Shown piece by piece: positions 57,205 through 64,000 of a stretch of DNA of 64,000 nucleotides. The DNA comes from Moraxella caprae DSM 19149. Its GTDB lineage: Bacteria > Pseudomonadota > Gammaproteobacteria > Pseudomonadales > Moraxellaceae. Location: the NCBI RefSeq assembly GCF_000426885.1, contig NZ_AUGF01000007.1, positions 38,119 through 102,118 of the forward strand. Reading direction: 5' to 3'. Every line of letters begins with the position of its first letter. The stretch's first letter is position 1. The position numbers and the translations under genes are program-made. The notes beneath the pieces are model-generated. The model had not been told where the DNA came from and made no database searches. It worked only from the letters and a program-made list of their open reading frames with translations.

Positions 57205-58452
57205 ATGACCTATCCTGCCCCCCGTCACGGCTTATTTGCTGTTTTTATTTTGGTAAGCCTAACCCTAAATTTGCTGTTTTTTGTCATCAGTGCCGAGCGA
57301 CAGCAAAAAGAGCGTTATGAGCGTAGCATACAGGCAGAAGCGGTGGCGATTGCCGAAGAGCTGTCCGCACCGCTTAGCATTAACGACCGCATCAGCATGA
57401 GCGTGGTGGCAAATCGCTACATTCGGGGCGATGACGTGGCATTTGTGGGGGTGTATGATGTTAATGACAATCTGCTCGTGCCTGTGGGCAAAGAGACAAA
57501 TGGGCATGCGGTCAAAGAAGTGGTGACAGGCAGTCAAAGCGTGTTGGGCCATGTGACGGTGCAGACGCATGAGATTAATCGAGCCAAGATTATCTCTGAT
57601 AACTGGATGTATCTGGTGGGCGTGGCGTTTTTACATGCACTGCTATTGCTTATTTATGGCTATGTGGCACGCCCGACCGATGCCATCCGCCTTGAGATTT
57701 CCCATGACGTGCGTAACCGCCTGCTTGCCAAGGGACTGCTGTATGATGTCAATCAAAAGAACCACGCCCACAGCAGTGGCGACCCCATCGGCACTCAAAC
57801 AGGCTCATCTAGTGCACATCACGCCAAGCATGACACGCCCTCCGCCCAATCTGAACCGTCACATCAAACACAAAGCGAGCATACTTATGTCATCCAAGCC
57901 CGCTTTGACGACCCCAACGACCTGCTTGCCACGGTGGGCAATCAGACCAAAAACGTCTATTTTTCGCTGTGCCATCAGCTACTTAGTAAGGCGACCACCG
58001 AACTGCTTGCCCTGCCTGTGTTTTATGGGGTCAGTGTCGAGAGTATCTCGCCCTTTGGTGACCAAGGCTGTCGTATCGTGCTGTCAGGCAAAGACAAATA
58101 CAGCAAATCTGCCCTAGCATCCATCCTGCTGGCACGGCTGATACTCATGCTCAATCAAACCATCTATGACAAGCACCGTGAACTCAAACGCTTTGCCCTG
58201 CCCATGCGTACTTATGTCAGCGACATCGCCCGTCAAGACGAAGTGGTGAGCGTGGGCATAAAACACCGCAAAACGCCATTGGTGCTGATGCCAAATCGTG
58301 TCATCACGGATTTATCGTCTCACGGTAATTTTCTAAAACTTGCCGACCCGATTAGTGTCGCCGAGCGTGAATGCCGTCATCTAAGACACGTGAGCGTATC
58401 CCATGCCGAGATATTGGAGCGAGTGCGAGACAAGGTATTGCTGTCTGGCTGA
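57205..58452 (+). CDS. Smp/AhpA-like membrane protein, divergent from serB
   Basis: 415 residues. A signal-anchor helix (about 9-27), a periplasmic sensor-like domain (30-130), a second helix (about 132-152), then a cytoplasmic region with a His/Ser/Gln-rich linker (about 185-225). In E. coli the gene divergent from serB is smp (ytjB), a two-helix protein of the same layout; position and topology suggest an analogue, but the linker and 190-residue cytoplasmic C-terminus are much larger. No catalytic motif is visible. Confidence 0.6.
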   Translation: MTYPAPRHGLFAVFILVSLTLNLLFFVISAERQQKERYERSIQAEAVAIAEELSAPLSINDRISMSVVANRYIRGDDVAFVGVYDVNDNLLVPVGKETNGHAVKEVVTGSQSVLGHVTVQTHEINRAKIISDNWMYLVGVAFLHALLLLIYGYVARPTDAIRLEISHDVRNRLLAKGLLYDVNQKNHAHSSGDPIGTQTGSSSAHHAKHDTPSAQSEPSHQTQSEHTYVIQARFDDPNDLLATVGNQTKNVYFSLCHQLLSKATTELLALPVFYGVSVESISPFGDQGCRIVLSGKDKYSKSALASILLARLILMLNQTIYDKHRELKRFALPMRTYVSDIARQDEVVSVGIKHRKTPLVLMPNRVITDLSSHGNFLKLADPISVAERECRHLRHVSVSHAEILERVRDKVLLSG

Positions 58453-58634
58453 TGGATAAACATGGGGAATGGTGGTAATATTTTTAAAAATTTACTTGAC
58501 AAAAGATGATTTTACCTTTATAAGGATTTTGAAATTGGGTCAGTTTGTTTTTGCCAAATTGATTTAAAAATAAAAACAAATTTATCCATTTTGCCCATTA
58601 TTTACCCCAACCCATTTATCCAAAAGGAGTTATC

Positions 58635-58850
58635 ATGAGCGGTCTTGATGATGATTTTGATGATGATAATTTTGAAGAAGATGCCGATGCCCAACTGGCA
58701 GACGACACCAAAGCCAAACCCTTAGAAAAACGCCTTAAAATCGACGCCATGCTCGAAGAGCAACGCCTAAATAAACTCATGCGTGCCTTAGAAGATGACG
58801 ATGATTTTGCCGAATTTGATGATTTGGACGATGATGATTTTGATGCCTAA
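58635..58850 (+). CDS. Small acidic protein
   Basis: 71 residues with acidic ends (DDDFDDDNFEED and DDLDDDDFDA) around a basic helix KRLKIDAMLEEQRLNKLMRAL. The central helix recalls the PA3496 family of small putative envelope-integrity proteins, but this is only a resemblance. A textbook AAGGAG lies 7 bases before the ATG, which supports a real gene. It is alone between the Smp-like and UPF0149 genes. Confidence 0.7.
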   Translation: MSGLDDDFDDDNFEEDADAQLADDTKAKPLEKRLKIDAMLEEQRLNKLMRALEDDDDFAEFDDLDDDDFDA

Positions 58851-58947
58851 ACTTGCCTTAGGCTAAGTTTAGTGTTGTCATTTGCCTGTCATCTAATTAT
58901 ACCACTTTTAGCCATGCTATTGTAATCCAAACCCTAAGAGTACACCC

Positions 58948-59484
58948 ATGACCCGTGATGAATTAATAACACTACTATACAGCGAAGAGACGAACCCTTA
59001 TGGCTTTGACCCTGTTGCCACGCATGGGTTTTTGACCGCCAGTATCGTCGGCAAGCCTCTGCCAAATTGGCTGTCTGTCTATTTTAATGGGCATGAAAAT
59101 GACGTGAGCGATGATGTCAAAACCGCCCTGACGGCATGGCGAGATGAGATTTATCAAACCTTAAAAGACGAAGAGCCTGTTGAACTGCCCTTTGATGCTG
59201 ACGACGACGAAGAAGACTTTGGTGAAGACTCAGACGTGGTGGCGTGGTGTATCGGCTTTATCGAGGCGATGTATGGCGATGAGTCTGTGGACTGGTTTGA
59301 TGATGCCGACACCGAAGAAGACGTGGCGGAGCTGACCTTGCCGATGGTTATCTTGTCAGGCATGGACGAAGAGAGTGAAGAGCTTGGCATGATGAGAGGT
59401 GACATTGACATGATGGTACAGCTCGCCAATAGCCTAGAAGGCAATGTTACTGAGCTGTTTTTGTTGTTTCATACCAATGATTGA
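58948..59484 (+). CDS. UPF0149 (YgfB/YecA-like) family protein
   Basis: 178 residues, acidic (EEDFGEDSD region near 90). The N-terminus has GFDPVATHGFLTASIVGKPL and the centre DVVAWCIGFIEAMYG, the pattern of UPF0149. There is no SEC-C zinc tail, so it is the YgfB-like rather than the YecA type. The molecular role is not settled. No clear Shine-Dalgarno. Confidence 0.8.
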   Translation: MTRDELITLLYSEETNPYGFDPVATHGFLTASIVGKPLPNWLSVYFNGHENDVSDDVKTALTAWRDEIYQTLKDEEPVELPFDADDDEEDFGEDSDVVAWCIGFIEAMYGDESVDWFDDADTEEDVAELTLPMVILSGMDEESEELGMMRGDIDMMVQLANSLEGNVTELFLLFHTND

Positions 59485-59557
59485 TGGCGATGACTATACC
59501 GATTTTTATCATTTTTGATAATTTTTATAAAAATTAGTCATAATTATGCCAAGCTTT

Positions 59558-59614
59558 GTGACAAAATGATTAAAAATGCGTTATAATAGAAGTGTAAAAC
59601 CATTTTACACTTCT
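59558..59614 (+). promoter_or_regulatory. ompW-family promoter with a 12-bp dyad at the transcript start
   Basis: GTGACA (59558-59563), 18 bases, TATAAT (59582-59587). The dyad AGAAGTGTAAAA/TTTTACACTTCT (59588-59599, 59603-59614, loop CCA) begins directly after the -10 box, with TTTTAT following. It could be an operator, a 5' mRNA-protecting hairpin, or a terminator. Confidence 0.65.
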
Positions 59615-59638
59615 TTTTATTAACACAGGTAACCCCCA

Positions 59639-60250
59639 ATGTTAAAACACATTCTTTTAGCGACCAGCGTAATTGCGTTGTCTGCCACAGCGTCTGCCAA
59701 CCTAACTTTTAAAGCAGGTCTAGGCTATCTTAACCCAACTGCCGAAAAAGACATTGCCGCAGGTCTCCCAAATGCCAAAGTAAGCAGTGAGATGGCGGTA
59801 TTGCCTTCTTTTGACTATCGCTTTGCCAACAGCCTATTTTCAGCAGAGTTGTTATTGGCGAGCCCATTTGAACACACCGTAAGTGTTGGTGCCAATGATG
59901 CCAACAGAGGCGATGTGGCTAAATTCAAGCACCTACCACCAACTTTGACTTTTAAATATAACACCCCAGAATACAACGGTTTTGGTGCTAACATCGGTAT
60001 TGGTGCGACTGTACTTGTGCCTTATGAAGAAGAGCTTCTTGGTAGCAATGCCAAACTAGAAGCAGACACTGTCGTTGCTCCTGCCGCTCAAATTGGTGTA
60101 ACTTACTCTAAGCCATCATCACCATGGGGCGTGTTTGCTGACGTGCGTTATGTAGACCTAAAAACTGATTTGGAAGTTGACGGTGTCAAAATCGGTGAGC
60201 TAGAAGTGAACCCTGTGGTCTATGCCCTAGGTGTTAGCCACAAATTCTAA
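59639..60250 (+). CDS. OmpW family outer-membrane protein
   Basis: 203 residues. Signal peptide ends ATASA (about 20). The mature part is an eight-stranded barrel of the OmpW type: FKAGLGYLNPTAEKD at the start, ANIGIGATVLVPYE, AAQIGVTYSKPSSPWGVFADVRYVDL, and the C-terminal ALGVSHKF ending in Phe, the BAM recognition signal. OmpW proteins form a small hydrophobic channel. Strong promoter and terminator suggest high expression. Confidence 0.9.
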   Translation: MLKHILLATSVIALSATASANLTFKAGLGYLNPTAEKDIAAGLPNAKVSSEMAVLPSFDYRFANSLFSAELLLASPFEHTVSVGANDANRGDVAKFKHLPPTLTFKYNTPEYNGFGANIGIGATVLVPYEEELLGSNAKLEADTVVAPAAQIGVTYSKPSSPWGVFADVRYVDLKTDLEVDGVKIGELEVNPVVYALGVSHKF

Positions 60251-60271
60251 TCTGTATATCAGTTAGACGTC

Positions 60272-60300
60272 AAATCCCTGACCGTCGGTTGGGGATTTTT
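60272..60300 (+). terminator. Terminator of the ompW-family gene
   Basis: AAATCCC (60272-60278) pairs with GGGATTT (60292-60298), followed by TTATTTAT. Confidence 0.7.
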
Positions 60301-60375
60301 ATTTATAAAAATCTTTACAAGTGTTTTAAATGAGTTATGCTACAGCCAACAAAATTGAATTTTACTACACAAACC

Positions 60376-60436
60376 GTTCGCCCTGAGCCTGCCTGCGGGT
60401 TGGTTTCCGTCATGGTTCGACAGGCTTACCACGAAC
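60376..60436. repeat. Inverted repeat of about 61 bp
   Basis: GTTCGCCCTGAGCCTGCC (60376-60393) and GACAGGCTTACCACGAAC (60419-60436) form imperfect inverted arms. The 'GTTCG...AGCCTG' sequence resembles a palindrome dispersed in many Gram-negative genomes. Confidence 0.55.
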
Positions 60437-60466
60437 AGAAAACCGTGGTACTTTTTCATTTTGTAG

Positions 60467-60559
60467 AGTGTACGTTTTGTCGCCGACATTCCCAAAACCA
60501 GCGTGGGCAAGCACGACAAAAAGGTGATTCGCACGCTTGTGGCGGATGGTGAGTTGTAA
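60467..60559 (+). pseudogene. C-terminal scrap of an AMP-binding acyl-CoA ligase
   Basis: About 30 codons end at TAA 60557 and read VRFVADIPKTSVGKHDKKVI, then RTLVADGEL. PKTSVGK with a downstream DKK is motif A10 of acyl-CoA synthetases. The frame is closed by TAG just upstream, so only the last part of the gene survives, next to a dispersed repeat. Confidence 0.75.
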
Positions 60560-60616
60560 CTGATTGCCATAGGCTTTATGGGGCTGACTTTGCACCCCAA
60601 AATTGGCATTATTAAA

Positions 60617-60635
60617 GGACGTGCTCAGCACGTCC
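60617..60635. repeat. Palindrome GGACGTGCTCAGCACGTCC
   Basis: A perfect 19-base palindrome followed by CTACATCC, like the tails of the other short palindromes. The 476-base gap 60251-60726 thus holds a terminator, two repeats and a gene scrap. Confidence 0.6.
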
Positions 60636-60726
60636 CTACATCCACATGACATGAATTTGTGGTAATTTTATAATTCTTTGACTGTATAACAGAAGTGGGG
60701 CAGGATAACAGAAGTAGGGCAGGTGG

Positions 60727-61479
60727 TCAAGACAACTGGCGATATCTGACCTGTTCTGCCCATAGCTTACGACTGTTTAAGGGTTTGTAGTCAAGTAGGT
60801 AGTCTATCATCGCCTGATGTACCTGTCCGAGCAGTGCCAAGGCGGTGGGGCTTGGCTGATGATGGTCTGTCTTGCTGACTGCCCTAATCAGTGCCCCTGA
60901 TGTGCCAGTGCCGTCGGTGCTAACAAAGCCCCGTGTGGGGATAAAGTCATAATATGCCTGCACATCAATCGCCTGCCCTGTCTCATCTGCACCCCAGTCA
61001 ATGCCTACACCCAGCTCATCAAACAACGTTCTCTCAAACTGCCTTAGTGTCCGTTTCATCTTGTTCATGTTGCTCATCTCATGAGCGGTGTTGTTGCCCG
61101 TTTTATTATTTCTATCATCGCCCATGTCATGACTGACAGCTTGGAGTTGTGTCACGCTGTCATGGTAGTGTTGCCATAGGGCGGGGCAGGGGTTTTCGGG
61201 GGCGATGAGTCGGCAGATGAGTTCATTAAGATAGAGTAGGGCGTACTGATTTTGCCCCAAAGAGCGTGGGGGCGATGTGGTCGTGATGTGAATTTGGGTG
61301 AAGTTTTTTAGGGTGTTTTGCCCACTGGCAAACAGCTCAATCACTGCAAAGGACGGCATGCCACGCACGCCTACGCCATGCACCACGCCATGTTCGGCAC
61401 TAAAAAACTGATAAATCGCCCGTTTTTCTTGATAGGCTCGGGCATGTAGTAGATAGCCGGTCAGTGGCTCGTTTTTCAT
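60727..61479 (-). CDS. recO: DNA repair protein RecO
   Basis: 250 residues, normal length. N-terminal OB fold (GYLLHARAYQEKRAIYQFFSAEHG, split at residue 20) and C-terminal helical region (YLNELICRLIAPENPCP; FERTLFDELGVGIDW). No zinc cysteines, as in many Gammaproteobacteria. It loads RecA on SSB-coated DNA with RecR. Usually it follows era; here it is 36 kb away and 67 bases after the C39 peptidase gene on the same strand. Confidence 0.9.
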   Translation of the reverse strand: MKNEPLTGYLLHARAYQEKRAIYQFFSAEHGVVHGVGVRGMPSFAVIELFASGQNTLKNFTQIHITTTSPPRSLGQNQYALLYLNELICRLIAPENPCPALWQHYHDSVTQLQAVSHDMGDDRNNKTGNNTAHEMSNMNKMKRTLRQFERTLFDELGVGIDWGADETGQAIDVQAYYDFIPTRGFVSTDGTGTSGALIRAVSKTDHHQPSPTALALLGQVHQAMIDYLLDYKPLNSRKLWAEQVRYRQLS

Positions 61480-61546
61480 GATGGGTCGCTGGGTGTATAA
61501 AATAACAGTTTGGTGCTAGTGATAACTAAGGGTTTATTTTGGTGGA

Positions 61547-62185
61547 TTATAAAAACCGCCTAAACAATACAGGACTTTGTCTTAAAAGAGTTTGGGCGTC
61601 TTGTATGGCGGTAAAATCCTTATCACTCATCTGTTTTTGGTGGTCGGTGGTGGGTAGTATAAGTAGTACTTTGCCTGATGTGAGGTTGTCGGTGGTAAGC
61701 CACAACTTTTCAAATTGCTTGCGTGTCAGCGTGCGGTTGCCCCAACTGCTATCCGCCAAATAAACATTTTGCTTGTCAATGGCACGCACCACACTAAAAT
61801 GGTCGCTCCGTTTGTGATTGACATAAACGATGGCAGGGATTTTGATTTTGGCAAGTGTGTCATAATCCATCATCATACCACGAGCGGTGTAGCCGTATTT
61901 TTCACTCACTTTTGCCAAATCCAAAAACGATGCCATCACGTCATCTAATGCCATGTCGTCCAAAATCTCGCTTTCGGTTTTAGGGTTTTGATAAAAGTAT
62001 GTCAAAACGGTGGATAGCGATGACGCACCGCACGAATAATCCACGTCTTGCTTGGTCAGCTGACTGTCTTTGATGTCTTTCCACGTGGTTTTTGTACTAA
62101 GGGAATTTGGCGTGTACCAATCAGCATGAGCATATGTCGCCATGATGGTTGATATTACCAGCCCAATTTTTAAAAAATGTGTCAT
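61547..62185 (-). CDS. Secreted C39-family cysteine peptidase
   Basis: 212 residues. A Sec signal peptide (about 1-21, ends TYAHA) is followed by a single peptidase C39 domain. The triad is complete: Cys52 in VDYSCGASSLSTVL, His129 in KRSDHFSVV and Asp145 in YLADSSWGN; the oxyanion Gln is probably Gln46. There is no ABC-transporter part, unlike bacteriocin exporters. It would act in the periplasm. The ATG at 62185 is 2 bases past the barrel-gene stop; the frame upstream to 62251 lies inside that gene. FapD of the Pseudomonas amyloid operon is a comparable stand-alone C39 protein. Confidence 0.88.
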   Translation of the reverse strand: MTHFLKIGLVISTIMATYAHADWYTPNSLSTKTTWKDIKDSQLTKQDVDYSCGASSLSTVLTYFYQNPKTESEILDDMALDDVMASFLDLAKVSEKYGYTARGMMMDYDTLAKIKIPAIVYVNHKRSDHFSVVRAIDKQNVYLADSSWGNRTLTRKQFEKLWLTTDNLTSGKVLLILPTTDHQKQMSDKDFTAIQDAQTLLRQSPVLFRRFL

Positions 62186-62186
62186 G

Positions 62187-63131
62187 TCAGTCGGCAGTGT
62201 CTGATTTGGTTTGACGGTATTTTTGAGATAAAGGCGGTGGCAATGCACCAAGTTTGGTTGTCAATCCCACTGACAGCGTACTTCCACCATCGCCAGAGAT
62301 GGGCATACGAACATTGGCAGTTAGGTTGCTCCGAGCGGTCAAGGCATAGGCAAATCCTAGATTTAGCGTGGTTTGGGTGCTTCTGTTTTCGAATTTACCC
62401 AGCTCATTTTTGTCCGCCCATTTATGGCGTACGCCCACTCCACCTGTCAGCGTGATGTCAGGATTAACCGCAAAACCCACTGAGCCGTTTAATGTCGCTG
62501 TATCACCCAACTCCACACGAGTACCCACGTTAGTCTGACGATTTGCCTGATATTGATAAGTCCCTGTCAGACTAAGTACGATGGGGTCATTGACCGTATA
62601 AGTGGTAAAGCCAACCAGTGCTGACGTGCCACTTTTGCTTTTAAGCCCTTGTGTGTTGTCATATAGCGATAACTCGCCAAAGCCAATCATGTCAGGCAGT
62701 TTGGCATGATTTTTGGTAAATTGGTATTGGGCACTAAGGCTGATGTCATTGAGATGAGTGTTGCTTGACTTTGACAATTCCGCACCATTTTGGTGGCGTG
62801 CATTACGATAGATGGCATTCGTTTTTACGCCCATTTCTAGCTTATCGCTCACGCCATAACGCACGCCCAGCCCTGCAATCAGGCTATCGGTATTGGCATT
62901 ACTCTCGCCGATGGATGGCATATACAGCGTGCGACCCTGCCCCAAATCCACCATCTCAAAACCCTGTGTGGCGACAGATGAACGATGATGATTATAATAG
63001 CTCAAATCCGTATCAAGCTTAAAGCGGTTTTTATCCGCCAATAGGTCATCGACTGTAAGAGGGAGGTCGGCGTGAGTAACACTTGCAAATAACAAGATGC
63101 CAACAGCTAGAATGATTTTAAATAAGTACAT
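62187..63131 (-). CDS. Outer-membrane beta-barrel protein (transporter-like)
   Basis: 314 residues. Signal peptide to about residue 21 (ASVTHA). The rest is alternating-residue beta strands with aromatic girdles (LDISLSAQYQF-type, MGVKTNAIYRNARHQ, LSLTGTYQYQANRQTN, TGGVGVRHKWADKNE, LNLGFAYALTARSNL). It resembles the 'MetA-pathway of phenol degradation' transporter barrels. It ends in a Pro/Lys/Asp-rich polar tail instead of Phe, which is unusual for a BAM substrate. It begins 2 bases after the small membrane gene and is 1 base from the C39 gene, so it is in the same operon. Confidence 0.78.
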   Translation of the reverse strand: MYLFKIILAVGILLFASVTHADLPLTVDDLLADKNRFKLDTDLSYYNHHRSSVATQGFEMVDLGQGRTLYMPSIGESNANTDSLIAGLGVRYGVSDKLEMGVKTNAIYRNARHQNGAELSKSSNTHLNDISLSAQYQFTKNHAKLPDMIGFGELSLYDNTQGLKSKSGTSALVGFTTYTVNDPIVLSLTGTYQYQANRQTNVGTRVELGDTATLNGSVGFAVNPDITLTGGVGVRHKWADKNELGKFENRSTQTTLNLGFAYALTARSNLTANVRMPISGDGGSTLSVGLTTKLGALPPPLSQKYRQTKSDTAD

Positions 63132-63133
63132 TA

Positions 63134-63391
63134 TTATTTCCCATCTTTCTTATAAATATGCAATATAGCAACCATGCCCATAAAAGGGTAGCATAAAGAC
63201 ATACCAATATAAAGCAAAGAGTTATTTGATATTCCTAATGATTTGATGGAAAGCAAACCCATCAATAGTAAAAAAACTAATGCAAAGCAAATATTTTGTA
63301 AGGTTAAGCTTTCTTTTTTTATGAAAGTATTAAAAAATTGAAATATAGAAAACAGTAGCATTGTTGCCAAGAAATAAGAGAATTTATCCAT
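63134..63391 (-). CDS. Small hydrophobic membrane protein
   Basis: 85 residues with three predicted helices (about 5-23, 32-52, 57-78) and a basic C-terminus (HIYKKDGK). No known domain. It lies 90 bases after the precursor gene and 2 bases before the barrel gene, so it is part of the operon. Small membrane proteins next to bacteriocin genes are often immunity proteins; this is only a positional inference. Confidence 0.7.
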   Translation of the reverse strand: MDKFSYFLATMLLFSIFQFFNTFIKKESLTLQNICFALVFLLLMGLLSIKSLGISNNSLLYIGMSLCYPFMGMVAILHIYKKDGK

Positions 63392-63480
63392 AATCTAAAA
63401 CTTTCCAAAATTATTTGAATTGTGATGGAAATAACAACATAAATCCACCACAATCTTGCAAGATAGAGATATTTTTAGAT

Positions 63481-63915
63481 TTATTTTCTCATTTTATTGT
63501 TTGCTATACTACCACCAGCAAGTACAATTCCGCCACCGATAATTGGAGCTCTGATTGCTCCGATAGGTGTTGCTGCTACTGCTCCGCCAATAGCTCCGCT
63601 ACCAAAAGCTGTGGCATATCCACGCCAAGTTCTTTGATTTTTTGGTACATTGTGAGCATAACTGCCAAGATTGTAAAAGCCACCAACTGCCGCTGCTCCT
63701 GCAATGTATGGCAACGCCGCCCCCTCTGTCTCCTGCATTTCTGCAAGTGTCATGTCTGTTGTTTGCAGATTTTCCACATCATCAAAAGCGAAGGATAGGT
63801 CGATATTTTGAGTAGATAATTCCACACTCGGTGTGTTATAATGAGCAGTCGTCTCTGCAAATGCAGGAGCGATGGCTACGGTAGCACTTAGTGCTAGGAT
63901 TGAGAGTTTTTTCAT
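63481..63915 (-). CDS. Secreted glycine-rich precursor with double-glycine-type second leader
   Basis: 144 residues. A Sec signal peptide (MKKLSILALSATVAIAPAFA, cleavage about 20) is followed by a polar stretch and then MTLAEMQETEGA (55-66). That fits the double-glycine leader pattern: hydrophobic at -12, Leu at -10, Glu-Met at -8/-7, Gly-Ala at -2/-1. The predicted mature part (67-144) begins ALPYIAGAAAVGG, has a basic NVPKNQRTWRGY region and a glycine zipper (GSGAIGGAVAATPIGAI and GGGIVLAGGS), as in membrane-active bacteriocins or fibre subunits. AAGGAAAAC precedes the ATG. It is the first gene in the visible operon. Confidence 0.82.
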   Translation of the reverse strand: MKKLSILALSATVAIAPAFAETTAHYNTPSVELSTQNIDLSFAFDDVENLQTTDMTLAEMQETEGAALPYIAGAAAVGGFYNLGSYAHNVPKNQRTWRGYATAFGSGAIGGAVAATPIGAIRAPIIGGGIVLAGGSIANNKMRK

Positions 63916-63937
63916 ATGTTTTCCTTATTAACGTTGT

Positions 63938-63963
63938 GAAAAAACCATCAGTCTGATACTGAT
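63938..63963 (-). terminator. Hairpin upstream of the precursor gene
   Basis: ATCAGT (63947-63952) pairs with ACTGAT (63958-63963). On the minus strand it is followed by GG and six T's, so it looks like the end of an upstream transcript outside the window, or an attenuator in the leader of this operon. Confidence 0.5.
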
Positions 63964-64000
63964 AGCCGATAACTACACTAAGATGATGATGGTGAGAGAT

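Noticed and set aside
1..64000. CRISPR array
   Set aside because: No series of equal-length repeats with regular spacers was seen; repeats found are isolated palindromes.

Overview
The window looks like a chromosomal segment of a Moraxellaceae bacterium, most likely Moraxella. The reasons are the moderate A+T content, the protein sequences, the gene neighbourhoods (hisIE-tatABC, lepA-lepB-DUF4845-rnc-era, rne/rluC divergent, serB divergent from an Smp-like membrane protein) and the 'TGcTAyAAT' extended -10 boxes ahead of many genes. Species cannot be fixed without a search.

Layout. 1-2879 is the 5' part (959 codons) of a minus-strand SNF2-type helicase with a degenerate PLD-like N-terminus, cut by the window edge. 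3.0-10.8 kb carries a Ca2+/Na+ exchanger, hemN, rplT-rpmI (without infC), a YwqG-family gene, a broken DUF4105 gene, hisIE and tatABC. 10.9-18.8 kb is the export and Kdo-linker core of an ABC-type (group 2) capsule locus in the order kpsM-T-E-D-C-S, with no polymer-synthesis genes. 18.9-25.1 kb is lepA-lepB-DUF4845-rnc, era and a DnaQ-like exonuclease. 25.2-27.3 kb encodes a two-subunit sodium:solute symporter. 27.6-34.3 kb has a small membrane protein, secG-tpiA, pilB, and the methionine ABC importer metNIQ. 34.9-42.3 kb has a glycine-zipper protein, uvrA, an LRR/NTF2-like hybrid, tatD, tcdA and an AAA+ ATPase. 42.4-43.9 kb is a decay zone: a nonsense-interrupted gene and a tyrosine-integrase remnant lying beside a tRNA-Pro(GGG). 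44-55 kb holds rne, rluC, a wrecked antitoxin/PIN pair, ppx, a frameshifted membrane gene, accA and a short UvrD-like helicase. 55.2-61.5 kb has an SCP2-domain protein, serB, an Smp-like protein, two acidic proteins (one UPF0149), an OmpW-like porin, a stretch of repeats with an acyl-CoA-ligase scrap, and recO.

The most interesting part is the right edge (61547-63915, minus strand). Four genes are packed head to tail: a small secreted precursor that appears to carry both a Sec signal peptide and a second, double-glycine-type leader; a small three-helix membrane protein; a Sec-exported outer-membrane beta-barrel; and a Sec-exported C39 peptidase with an intact Cys-His-Asp triad. C39 peptidases normally cut double-glycine leaders in the cytoplasm as part of an ABC exporter. 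Here the parts suggest Sec export, periplasmic cleavage at a Gly-Ala site, and release or assembly through a dedicated barrel. The product could be a bacteriocin-like peptide or a fibre/amyloid-like subunit.

The window also carries small dispersed elements: two MITE-like repeats (27466-27573 and 48124-48330) and several families of short palindromes. There is a notable set of degraded genes. Four frameshifts look like single-base losses in homopolymers; four other lesions are in-frame stops. No CRISPR array, intact insertion sequence or rRNA gene was seen.
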